Origin: Gammaproteobacteria bacterium
GTDB taxonomy: Bacteria; Bacillota_I; Bacilli_A; Izemoplasmatales; UBA1188
Assembly: GCA_024691665.1 (NCBI GenBank)
Contig: JAILNJ010000058.1
Span: 1 to 6,206 of the forward strand
Direction of reading: 5' to 3'
Length of the DNA: 6,206 nt
Shown here one piece after another: positions 1-6,206 of the stretch. The notes beneath the pieces were generated by a model. The model saw only the letters and a program-made list of their open reading frames with translations, was not told where the DNA came from and ran no database searches. The position numbers were made by a program, and so were the translations under genes. Positions within the stretch are counted from its first letter, which is position 1, and each line of letters opens with the position of its first letter.

Positions 1-261
1 ACTGGTGATAATGAAGATAAGTACACATTCTATTTAAATTATATTTATACTAATTTCATTGTTACTAGAAATAGTAGTGCTAATGCTGATTGGGATCATG
101 TTTGGGACCAAACTGCAGATACAAGTTTGGTTGACCAACCACATCCTCAATCTGGAAATGCTACATCTTATTCAAGTAATAGCTATACATATTATATTTG
201 GAATAGATGGTCAACATGGGATACAGGCCATGAAGTTAAACATTTCAATGGTACTTGGTAA
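1..261 (+). CDS. C-terminal fragment of an unrecognised aromatic-rich protein
   Basis: The frame is open from the first base of the window and ends at TAA (259-261), giving the last 86 residues of a protein whose start lies upstream. The visible part is rich in Trp, Tyr, Asn, Ser and Thr, with six Trp in 86 residues, and has no charged-helix character. It looks like an extracellular beta-rich domain, with stretches such as YIWNRWSTWDTGH near the end and FNGTW as the final residues. There is no LPXTG motif or C-terminal membrane segment, so any anchor would be at the missing N-terminus. I do not recognise the family. Because it lies 41 nt ahead of a starch-degrading lipoprotein gene on the same strand with no visible terminator between, a role as a secreted or surface carbohydrate-binding or carbohydrate-degrading protein is plausible but only inferred. 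Codon use matches the downstream genes. Confidence 0.75.
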   Translation, partial: TGDNEDKYTFYLNYIYTNFIVTRNSSANADWDHVWDQTADTSLVDQPHPQSGNATSYSSNSYTYYIWNRWSTWDTGHEVKHFNGTW

Positions 262-302
262 AAAACATTATTAATTAATCATTCCTTAATGGGAGGGTTT
301 AA
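262..302 (+). other. Short intergenic gap without terminator or clear promoter
   Basis: These 41 nt are very AT-rich and carry only the ribosome binding site of the next gene. There is no GC-rich hairpin followed by a T run and no well-spaced -35/-10 pair. This supports cotranscription of the upstream fragment with the GH13 gene. Confidence 0.55.
291..297 (+). promoter_or_regulatory. Ribosome binding site of the GH13 lipoprotein gene
   Basis: GGGAGGG lies 5 nt before the ATG at 303, close to the consensus GGAGG. It fixes the start at 303, which is also the only start that yields a proper lipoprotein signal peptide. Confidence 0.8.
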
Positions 303-3065
303 ATGAAAAATAAATTTTGTATTAAAAAAATATTTATATTAATACTATCGATTGTGGCGGTATTAGTTCTTGCTTCTTGTAATAAGAAGACAGGACAAAC
401 TACCACCACAAAAGATGGTGGTGGAAGCGGAAGCACAACTAATGAAAACGGTGAAATAGTTGCGACTTACTACATATCTTTTTATACAGGTGATGGTGCT
501 ACACAAATCGAAAAGATGACTGGTATAAAAGCTGGTGATAAGATTACTAAACCTGAAGATCCAAAATATCCTTACCATCAATTTGAAGGATGGTATACAG
601 ATTTTGGTACTTTTAAGAATGAATTTGTGTTTGATACTATGCCTGCTAAAAATTTAGTTTTATATGCGAAATGGTCTGAAACTATTTCAGATGATACTAT
701 TGCCGCATATGAACAAAAACTAGCGGAGACATCAGAAGAAGGCCATTTATATATCCATTATTTAAGATTTAATAATAATGCAACAGAATATGAAGCACTA
801 AATCTTTGGATATGGCCTTATGGATTTACTGGAAGAGTATTTGATTGGAATAGAGATAATAGTGGAAACATCTTGGTTGATGATGTAGCTGGTGCTACAG
901 CTGATATCGATTTAACTCAAGCATATACTGATGCTGGAAAAGATGGTCACCAATCTATGAAATTCTTAAGTCATACAGGAACTAGTTATGCTTCAAATGA
1001 TATTAAGAATGAATCACTATACTCTAATCCTAAAATTGGATTCTTAATTGTTTATGAAGATTCAAAGGATTCAGGAACACACTGGAGATCTGATGGTAAT
1101 GCTGACCAATTATTCTTAATCAAAGATGCGTTATGGGATAATGGTAGTTTACATATCTTCTGTGTTCAAGACAATGTATCTAGTTTTGTATATCATATAA
1201 CAGAACAAAAACAAGTAGTTAACCCATACGCAAATGATGATGGTTCTCATGTATCAGTTGGTGGTGTTAATAGTAGTGAAATCTTAACACTAGAACATGG
1301 TACTCAATTATTTGATACATGTACTGGCGTAGGTTATCAAATTATGGTTTCATCATTTGCTGATAGTAATAATGATGGTATGGGTGATATTAGAGGTATC
1401 ATTGAAAACTTTGATTACCTTAAGAGTCTTCATATAGATGTATTATGGTTAACTCCAATTCAACTCTCAGATAGTTATCACGGTTATGATATTATCGACT
1501 ATAAACAAGTTGACCCTAAGTTCGGTACACTTGATGATTATAAAGAATTATTAACATTAGCTCATCAAAATGGAATGAAAGTAGTAATGGATTTAGTATT
1601 AAATCATACATCTACAAATAACATTTGGTTCCAAAACTCAGCTAAGCTTGTGGTAGAAGATGGAATAGATTATCGTAACTTCTATCAATGGAGAAATCAT
1701 GAAGTCGAAACTAACTTAAGTGGAGACTGGTATCCATATAGTGAATATGCTTATTCATATTATGGAAAGTTCTCACCATCAATGCCTGAACTTAACTATG
1801 ACTACCAAGGTACTAGAGATGCGATAGTAGATGTTGCTAAGTACTGGCTTGGAATCTTAGGTAATGGTAGTGGCGTAGATGGATTTAGAATTGATGCTGT
1901 TAAACATATCTATATGGCAGATGAAGTTAAATCAGAATCAACTGATATCATCATCAATGACTATGATGAATCAACTAAATCTGATTACAGCAGTAACTTA
2001 ACTAAGAATATTAACTTCTTTACATATTTCGCAAATGAGATTAAGGCAGATTATCCTAACTGTTATCTTGTTGGTGAAAACTTTGATGGACATGCATATA
2101 ATGTAGCTCCATACTATAGTGCATTTGATGGTATGCTTGACTTCTATATGTATTACAATTTCGGTGAAATTGCATCATATAACTCATCGGCTGCATCTAA
2201 GGCAGGTGGTGCTACATCTAGTGATGGATCACTTCCAAAAGGACCTAATACTAATAAACTTAGAAGTGGTGAATGGGATTATGAATCTATGCTTGGTACT
2301 GAAATGGCATATTCTAAATATGGCCTATCTGGTACTTCAAACAATAATAATGATGTAGTTGATTCAATGTTCACATCTAACCATGATATACCACGTCTAG
2401 TTAATAATATGGTTAGAAACTATAGTGGTTCATCTTGGAGTGCTGGAACTGTAGATTCATCTAATTCGGCTAAAGCTATCACATATGCTAAAGCTACTAT
2501 AAGTACAATGCTTATGATGCCAGGTATTACATATATTTATTATGGTGATGAACTTGGTATGAGTTCTAACTATGGCCCAGGTGAAGATAAGAATAGTCCA
2601 CACATTGATAGACAATATAGACAACCATTTAAATGGACTACAGCGTCTAAAGAAAATGGTGGAAGCAAGTATATTACTAACTTCTCAATAAGTGGTGATA
2701 CTACACTTTATGTAACTTGGGATACATACAACCAAGCACTTAAGGGTGTGAATGAACAAAAGACAGATAACACATCTATCTTATCTAATACTATGTATTG
2801 GACAAATGTTAAATCAACTGACCCAGTTATTAGATATGGTGATTATAAATATGCACCAGTTAAATGGAATAATTCAGTTGATCAAAACTTATTTGCTTTC
2901 ACAAGAACTTATGAAGGAACTACATATTGGGTAATAACTAACTTCTCACAATATGACTATAACGTAAGTTCACTATTCAGTTCATCTAATAAAGTTATGT
3001 ATGTATCAATTGGTGCATCAGCTGATCACCTTCCATCAGGTGGCACAATCGTTGTGAAACTATAG
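303..3065 (+). CDS. Surface lipoprotein alpha-amylase family enzyme (GH13) with InlB-like repeat and CBM41-like starch-binding domain
   Basis: Predicted to hydrolyse alpha-1,4-glucan (starch, glycogen, maltodextrin) outside the cell while anchored to the membrane by lipid. Seen in the 920 residues, in order: basic N-terminus and hydrophobic signal with lipobox LASC (lipidated Cys26); Thr/Gly/Ser linker (about 28-50); an InlB B-repeat/Flg_new-like module (about 52-126, FEGWYTD and closing LYAKW); a CBM41/PUD-like domain (about 148-300, starting LYIHYLRF, with NLWIWPYG); then the GH13 barrel from about 341. Barrel marks are a DSNNDGMGD calcium-type loop (354-362), GYDIIDY (394-400), DLVLNH (430-435), MPELN (494-498), GFRIDAVKH (527-535), GEN (591-593) and NHD (693-695). 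Expected catalytic residues are nucleophile Asp531, acid/base Glu592 and stabiliser Asp695, all present, as are Arg529, His435 and His694. A C-terminal beta domain ends at about 920. The Lys-His after the nucleophile resembles alpha-amylases rather than oligo-1,6-glucosidases; the pullulanase motif YNWGYDP is absent. Exact specificity (alpha-amylase or neopullulanase-like) is not settled. The gene looks intact and is followed 9 nt later by another lipoprotein gene. Confidence 0.93.
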   Translation: MKNKFCIKKIFILILSIVAVLVLASCNKKTGQTTTTKDGGGSGSTTNENGEIVATYYISFYTGDGATQIEKMTGIKAGDKITKPEDPKYPYHQFEGWYTDFGTFKNEFVFDTMPAKNLVLYAKWSETISDDTIAAYEQKLAETSEEGHLYIHYLRFNNNATEYEALNLWIWPYGFTGRVFDWNRDNSGNILVDDVAGATADIDLTQAYTDAGKDGHQSMKFLSHTGTSYASNDIKNESLYSNPKIGFLIVYEDSKDSGTHWRSDGNADQLFLIKDALWDNGSLHIFCVQDNVSSFVYHITEQKQVVNPYANDDGSHVSVGGVNSSEILTLEHGTQLFDTCTGVGYQIMVSSFADSNNDGMGDIRGIIENFDYLKSLHIDVLWLTPIQLSDSYHGYDIIDYKQVDPKFGTLDDYKELLTLAHQNGMKVVMDLVLNHTSTNNIWFQNSAKLVVEDGIDYRNFYQWRNHEVETNLSGDWYPYSEYAYSYYGKFSPSMPELNYDYQGTRDAIVDVAKYWLGILGNGSGVDGFRIDAVKHIYMADEVKSESTDIIINDYDESTKSDYSSNLTKNINFFTYFANEIKADYPNCYLVGENFDGHAYNVAPYYSAFDGMLDFYMYYNFGEIASYNSSAASKAGGATSSDGSLPKGPNTNKLRSGEWDYESMLGTEMAYSKYGLSGTSNNNNDVVDSMFTSNHDIPRLVNNMVRNYSGSSWSAGTVDSSNSAKAITYAKATISTMLMMPGITYIYYGDELGMSSNYGPGEDKNSPHIDRQYRQPFKWTTASKENGGSKYITNFSISGDTTLYVTWDTYNQALKGVNEQKTDNTSILSNTMYWTNVKSTDPVIRYGDYKYAPVKWNNSVDQNLFAFTRTYEGTTYWVITNFSQYDYNVSSLFSSSNKVMYVSIGASADHLPSGGTIVVKL
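456..680 (+). other. InlB B-repeat/Flg_new-like module within the GH13 protein (residues 52-126)
   Basis: One copy of a roughly 75-residue beta module with the usual landmarks of this family: a YYISFYTGDG opening strand, a GIKAGDKI turn, FEGWYTD and a closing LVLYAKW. It sits directly after the lipidated Cys and flexible linker, so it probably serves as a stalk or spacer that lifts the binding and catalytic domains off the membrane. The family assignment rests on motif resemblance. Confidence 0.7.
744..1202 (+). other. CBM41/PUD-like starch-binding domain within the GH13 protein (residues about 148-300)
   Basis: The segment opens with LYIHYLRF and has NLWIWPYG about 17 residues later, the pattern of the pullulanase-associated domain (HYHR...WxLWxW). 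Later it has IGFLIVYEDS and a WRSDGNADQLFLI strand, which parallel the second half of that family. In known CBM41 domains the paired Trp (here Trp169 and Trp171) stack on alpha-glucan. Boundaries are approximate. Confidence 0.75.
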
Positions 3066-3070
3066 AGGTG
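3064..3070 (+). promoter_or_regulatory. Ribosome binding site overlapping the GH13 stop codon
   Basis: AGAGGTG begins inside the TAG stop of the GH13 gene (3063-3065) and ends 4 nt before the ATG at 3075. The overlap points to translation of both cistrons from one message, possibly coupled. Confidence 0.7.
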
Positions 3071-3074
3071 CCAA

Positions 3075-5633
3075 ATGAAAAGAAGAACACTAAATATATT
3101 AAAAGGAATTATGCTTGTCTTCTTACTAAGCTTAGCTGCTTGTAAGAAGACTAAGCCAAATACCACAAAGACAACAGTATCACCTACTGAATCTATAACT
3201 AATTCAAGCGGTGATACAACTTCAAAGAATGTAACGAATCTTAATGCACCAACTAATCTATCAGTTGATGATTCGGGAAGACTCACATTCTCAAGAGTGA
3301 CAGATGCACAAAGCTATGAAATAGAAATTAATGGTATAACTGTCACTAATAAATTCGCAAACTATGACCTACTCTCTTTAAGTACTCTTCCAGCTAATGG
3401 AACATTTACCATTAAAGTAAGAGCGGTATATAACGATATAAAGAGTGATTGGTCAAACAGTATATCTTATACATATAATGGTTTCAAACTTAATAATCCT
3501 ACTATTCAAGGAGTAGAAAATAATAAACTTAAATTTAGTGCATCATTTAATACTTATACTGGAATTACTTCTCCAGTTGTAATAGTTGAGGTTGATGGAG
3601 TTCAAAATGCTTTATCAAGTGGTACACAAGAATATGATTTATCTCTCCTTGTAGGAAACAAGAATGTAGCTATATTTGTTAAAGGTGATGGAGTCTATAA
3701 TAAAGACTCTGACAAAGTAAAGTTTGCATATAATGGCTCAACTCATAAACTCGCATTTGAAGCACCTAAAAATGTCCATATGGAAGGAAATGTGCTCAAG
3801 TTCGATAAAGTAGAAGGAGCTAATATCTACTACTTCAAAGATGTTTATAATACAGTAACTTATTTGTCTGGTAGTGATATCAATTCATTATCTAAAGATT
3901 TAAACAATAAATTCTTAGTTAAATCAATGTGGGCAGGCAATACTGATTTAAACATTGAAAACTCTCTAGAATCAAGTGTTGTATATTTTAGTTCTCATTC
4001 TGGAAGCGAAGAAGATCCGTTCTTAATCACAAGTGCTTCAGAACTTAGATATATTGAATACTATGAATCAATAGGAGAAGCTAAGTATTATAAACTTTCA
4101 AATGATATTGAATTTGAAAATTATAACCCTCAAGCTGATGAAGAATATTCAAACTTCTATAACCTTGGAAGTTTATCTGGTTCGCTTGATGGAGATAATC
4201 ATTCAATTAAAAATATCGTAGTATATTTCAAAGATGGTTATAGTTCAATCTTTGATTCAATCACTCCAACAGGTGTAATTAAGAATTTAAAGATTGAATC
4301 AACCAAGTGGAGAACTTGGACAAACAGAACTAACGATGGAATTATGCATGAAAAAGGTGGTAATGTCGCAATACTTACTTACCAAAATAGAGGCTTAATT
4401 GAAAATGTAACATTAGTATCTGGAAGTGTTACTGCAGCAAAAGATGGAGCTGCAGGACTTGTAACTATCAATAAAGGTACAATTAAAAACTGCACAATTA
4501 ATCAAGATTTCACAATTTCTGGTGTAAATGAAACTGGTGGATTTGCAATCATTAATGAAGGTACTATTCAAAGATGTATCAATAGTGGAACTATTAATGG
4601 TTCATACATAGTAGGTGGTATCTGTGGACGTAACCAAGGTTTAATTAATGAGTGTGGAAATAATGGTGCAGTAAACGGAAATATCTATACTGGAGGTATA
4701 GTTGGTTATAACTATAACCTTGATGTAGACGGAAAGATGGAATCAGATACAATGGTTAAAGCTTGCTTTAACAAAGGTAGAGTCACAGCTGTATCTTATG
4801 TTGGAGGTATCGCAGGAAGAAATGGTTCTGATGGTTTAAATGAAATTGGTGGAACAACTAAAGTATATGCAAACGCTGGTATTTATGGTTGCTACAACCA
4901 AGGAACTATCTCAGGACTTGTATCTGTTGCGGGTATCGCAGGCGATAACTTCACATGGTGGAATGACCAGACTGATGATGGATTTGGCCTAAGAGGTTGC
5001 TATTCATCAGGTGATATCAACCATTTAGTGGATGGATTCCAAAGCAATAGAATTTATCTTTCAGTTGATAACTGTTCTTGGGCTTTATCAGATAATGTAG
5101 AAATTAGAGCATATATGTGGGGTTCAAATTGGAACAATAATTGGCCTGGAGAAAAGATGGAGAAAACTACAATAGGTGGTGCAACATTCCTCTATGTAGA
5201 TATGCCAACAGGTATATCAATGAACAATGTCACAGGTCTTAAGTTCTCGCGTGTAAGCCAACATGGTTATCAAACAGAAGATGATGTATTTAACTCTACT
5301 GAAGATATAACTGATATAAGTGGTACAAATACTGCAATCTACTATATTAGTTCACACTTTAGTACTGCATCACTTAAGTATCAATCAGCTGCGGCTATCG
5401 CAACTTCAAATAATAAGATTGATCACTGCTATGCTAAAACTACTACACTTGGTGGAACTAGTGAGAATCTTGCTTTATATGTAGGTGGTTCCGCAACTAA
5501 TTCAAGTTTACTTGATGGAGTAGAACTTAAAACTATTTCAAGTAGTTTAAATTCTATATTCATAAATGAAGAAATATTTGTTGATCAAGACAATAAATAT
5601 CCAATCTTAAAATGGGAAAAGGAGGAAAACTAG
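3075..5633 (+). CDS. Lipoprotein with FN3-like modules, GLUG-type repeat solenoid and an embedded CBM26-like starch-binding module
   Basis: Probably a non-catalytic surface protein that binds starch or glycogen next to the GH13 enzyme encoded just upstream. Seen in the 852 residues: signal peptide with lipobox SLAAC (Cys23); Thr/Ser-rich linker (about 28-52); an FN3-like module (about 55-134, pattern APTNLSV...LTFSRVTDAQSYEIEING) and two more beta modules (about 138-220 and 224-307), the last again beginning APKNV; then from about 310 a repeat region of GLUG type opening with EEDPFLITSASELRYI and LSGSLDGDNHSIKN. Rungs such as GGICGRNQGLINECGNNG and GGIAGRN recur to about 650, each with a Cys in the same place. 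Residues about 658-762 break the pattern and resemble CBM26 (WPGEKM at 690-695, QTED at 733-736). The solenoid then resumes (KIDHCYAKT) and closes with YPILKWE. No hydrolase signature is seen. The helical fold and starch binding are inferred from motifs; an adhesin-like role is the main alternative. Confidence 0.88.
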   Translation: MKRRTLNILKGIMLVFLLSLAACKKTKPNTTKTTVSPTESITNSSGDTTSKNVTNLNAPTNLSVDDSGRLTFSRVTDAQSYEIEINGITVTNKFANYDLLSLSTLPANGTFTIKVRAVYNDIKSDWSNSISYTYNGFKLNNPTIQGVENNKLKFSASFNTYTGITSPVVIVEVDGVQNALSSGTQEYDLSLLVGNKNVAIFVKGDGVYNKDSDKVKFAYNGSTHKLAFEAPKNVHMEGNVLKFDKVEGANIYYFKDVYNTVTYLSGSDINSLSKDLNNKFLVKSMWAGNTDLNIENSLESSVVYFSSHSGSEEDPFLITSASELRYIEYYESIGEAKYYKLSNDIEFENYNPQADEEYSNFYNLGSLSGSLDGDNHSIKNIVVYFKDGYSSIFDSITPTGVIKNLKIESTKWRTWTNRTNDGIMHEKGGNVAILTYQNRGLIENVTLVSGSVTAAKDGAAGLVTINKGTIKNCTINQDFTISGVNETGGFAIINEGTIQRCINSGTINGSYIVGGICGRNQGLINECGNNGAVNGNIYTGGIVGYNYNLDVDGKMESDTMVKACFNKGRVTAVSYVGGIAGRNGSDGLNEIGGTTKVYANAGIYGCYNQGTISGLVSVAGIAGDNFTWWNDQTDDGFGLRGCYSSGDINHLVDGFQSNRIYLSVDNCSWALSDNVEIRAYMWGSNWNNNWPGEKMEKTTIGGATFLYVDMPTGISMNNVTGLKFSRVSQHGYQTEDDVFNSTEDITDISGTNTAIYYISSHFSTASLKYQSAAAIATSNNKIDHCYAKTTTLGGTSENLALYVGGSATNSSLLDGVELKTISSSLNSIFINEEIFVDQDNKYPILKWEKEEN
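3237..3476 (+). other. First FN3-like module of the solenoid lipoprotein (residues about 55-134)
   Basis: The pattern is a Pro-containing first strand (NAPTNLSV), a short turn, LTFSRVTDAQSYEIEI and a late strand FTIKVRAVYN, matching the B, C and F strands of fibronectin type III domains. The same pattern recurs at about residues 230-255 of this protein (APKNVHMEGNVLKFDKVEGA) and twice in the next gene. It likely acts as a spacer or protein-contact module. Confidence 0.6.
4446..5024 (+). repeat. GLUG-type protein repeats with a cysteine ladder (residues about 458-650)
   Basis: The encoded protein repeats a unit of about 23-40 residues with the core GG-I-x-G-x-N, then G-x-I-x-x-C-x-N-x-G. The matching Cys positions are 473 (IKNC), 501 (IQRC), 527 (INEC), 564 (VKAC), 606 (IYGC) and 642 (LRGC), and after an interruption 785 (IDHC). 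Short rungs alternate with longer loops at about 547-560 and 584-600. In known GLUG-containing surface proteins such repeats are thought to stack as a right-handed beta-helix; here the Cys would line up along one face. The repeats are diverged at DNA level. Confidence 0.75.
5046..5360 (+). other. CBM26-like starch-binding module inserted in the repeat solenoid (residues about 658-762)
   Basis: This segment has no GLUG pattern but has the order of features known from CBM26 starch-binding modules: an opening strand IYLSVDNCSW, a strand EIRAYMWG, a Trp/Asn-rich loop leading to WPGEKM, a strand FLYVDMP, then GLKFSRVS and QTEDD, closing with AIYYIS. The family consensus runs in the same order (xxYF..W, VYAYxW, WPGxxM, viFn, QT). 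Candidate sugar-stacking residues are Trp669, Trp682, Trp686 and Trp690. Recognition is by motif memory, not by a profile search. Confidence 0.65.
5618..5625 (+). promoter_or_regulatory. Strong ribosome binding site inside the end of the upstream gene
   Basis: AAAGGAGG lies within the last codons (Lys-Glu-Glu) of the solenoid lipoprotein gene and 8 nt before the ATG at 5634. It is the best match to the anti-Shine-Dalgarno sequence in the window and fixes the start of the last gene. Confidence 0.8.
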
Positions 5634-6206
5634 ATGAAGAAACTATTAACGTTATTTCTAATGATTACGTGTCTTTTTGGACTAGTTAGTCTATCTGGTT
5701 GTTCTAAAGAGAAAAGACTTCCTAACCCAAGAGGAATGGATATTGTAGATGATTATTTTATTTGGGATCCTGTAGAAGGAGCTGATGGATATCTAATCTA
5801 TTTTAATGATGATCTATCTGATAGATTCTATACAGTTGAGACAGAGCTCTATATGTATGATGATGAAATAGTATCATCGCTTAAATCAGGTGAAGATAAC
5901 TATATGTTTATTAGAGCTATCAATCTTGATAAGAATAATCTTCCAGTCAATGTTTCAGATAGAAGCTTAATCATCTTTAACTTCTCGAGACAACTAAACA
6001 CTCCAAACAAAGTTGGATATAAGAATGAAAAGTTTAGTTGGAGAAGTGTATCTGACGCTAAAGACTATAAAGCTTTAGTAAAAATTGAAGGAGAAGATGA
6101 AGGTAAATTATATGATATGGACTGGTCAACTGGTACATCATCAGTTACTGGTACAATCAAAGATTTACCTGATGGACAAGTATATCATGTATCAATTGTC
6201 GCAGTA
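5634..6206 (+). CDS. Lipoprotein of FN3-like modules, N-terminal part only
   Basis: The frame starts at ATG 5634, directly after the TAG of the previous gene with no base between, and is still open at the window edge (191 residues visible). Residues 1-23 form a lipoprotein signal with lipobox LSGC (Cys23). After a short charged linker come two FN3-like modules: about 30-116 (LPNPRGMDIVDDYFIWDPVE, GADGYLIYFND, YMFIRAINLD) and about 120 to the edge (LNTPNKVGYKNEKFSWRSVS, DAKDYKALVKIEG, YHVSIVAV). The pattern W-x-x-V-x-x-A-x-x-Y is the same as in the preceding lipoprotein, so the two are probably related in build or domain shuffling. Nothing catalytic is visible; the functional part, if any, would lie beyond the window. 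Given its position it is presumably another surface component of the starch-handling locus, but that is inference from context only. Confidence 0.88.
   Translation, partial: MKKLLTLFLMITCLFGLVSLSGCSKEKRLPNPRGMDIVDDYFIWDPVEGADGYLIYFNDDLSDRFYTVETELYMYDDEIVSSLKSGEDNYMFIRAINLDKNNLPVNVSDRSLIIFNFSRQLNTPNKVGYKNEKFSWRSVSDAKDYKALVKIEGEDEGKLYDMDWSTGTSSVTGTIKDLPDGQVYHVSIVAV

Noticed and set aside
59..274. A 71-codon open frame on the + strand
   Set aside because: It lies almost entirely inside the open frame 1-261 in another frame, has a composition of long Ile/Leu/Met/His runs typical of out-of-frame reading, and lacks a ribosome binding site.
255..290. Possible promoter (TTGGTA and AT-rich -10-like hexamers) ahead of the GH13 gene
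   Set aside because: No -10-like hexamer lies at the right spacing from TTGGTA; in such AT-rich DNA partial matches are expected by chance.
270..290. Small inverted repeat (ATTAA...TTAAT) in the first intergenic gap, a possible terminator or operator
   Set aside because: The arms are only about 5 A/T pairs, with no G/C stem and no following T run.
2119..2934. Two smaller + strand open frames (2119-2358 and 2752-2934) inside the GH13 gene
   Set aside because: Both are shadows of the catalytic-domain frame, without ribosome binding sites or sensible protein composition.
303..3065. Calling the enzyme a type I pullulanase because of the CBM41-like domain
   Set aside because: The catalytic domain lacks YNWGYDP and has the GFRIDAVKH and MPELN signatures of other GH13 groups, so the name would over-reach.
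3026..3286. An 86-codon open frame on the - strand across the gene 2/gene 3 junction
   Set aside because: It is antisense to the end of the GH13 gene and to the signal peptide and linker of gene 3, both of which are clearly coding; its hydrophobic stretch is the complement of the linker and signal sequence.
1..6206. Mycoplasma-type code with TGA read as Trp
   Set aside because: All genes read through fully with Trp encoded only by TGG (about 19 in the GH13 gene alone) and there is no frame broken by TGA, so the standard bacterial code suffices.

Overview
The window is a stretch of an AT-rich genome (roughly one third G+C by eye) with strongly AT-biased codons (Arg almost always AGA), strong GGAGG-type ribosome binding sites and secreted proteins anchored by short lipoprotein signal peptides. 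This fits a low-GC Bacillota or Mollicutes-like bacterium, perhaps one of the uncultured gut lineages near the Acholeplasma/RF39/Erysipelotrichia part of the tree; that placement is inference from style only. Every Trp in the reading frames is TGG and the visible stops are TAA, TAG and TAG, so the standard bacterial code (11) fits and a TGA=Trp code is not supported.

Layout, all genes on the + strand: (1) 1-261, the C-terminal end of an aromatic-rich protein that starts outside the window; (2) 303-3065, a complete 920-residue lipoprotein alpha-amylase-family enzyme (GH13) with an N-terminal InlB-like repeat and a CBM41-like starch-binding domain; (3) 3075-5633, a complete 852-residue lipoprotein with fibronectin-III-like modules, then a cysteine-laddered GLUG-type repeat region (probable beta-helix) that appears to be interrupted by a CBM26-like starch-binding module; (4) 5634-6206, the first 191 residues of another lipoprotein made, as far as visible, of fibronectin-III-like modules. 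The genes are separated by 41, 9 and 0 nt, with no terminator or convincing promoter between them, so they are very likely one transcription unit.

Together this looks like a surface starch/glycogen-handling locus in a cell without an outer membrane: a lipid-anchored enzyme cuts alpha-1,4-glucan at the cell surface, while one or more lipid-anchored non-catalytic proteins hold the polymer near it, a functional parallel to the Bacteroides SusE/F/G lipoproteins. No transporter, regulator, RNA gene, mobile element or CRISPR array is visible. The most unusual item is the non-catalytic protein of gene 3, with its carbohydrate-binding module apparently looped out of a repeat solenoid.
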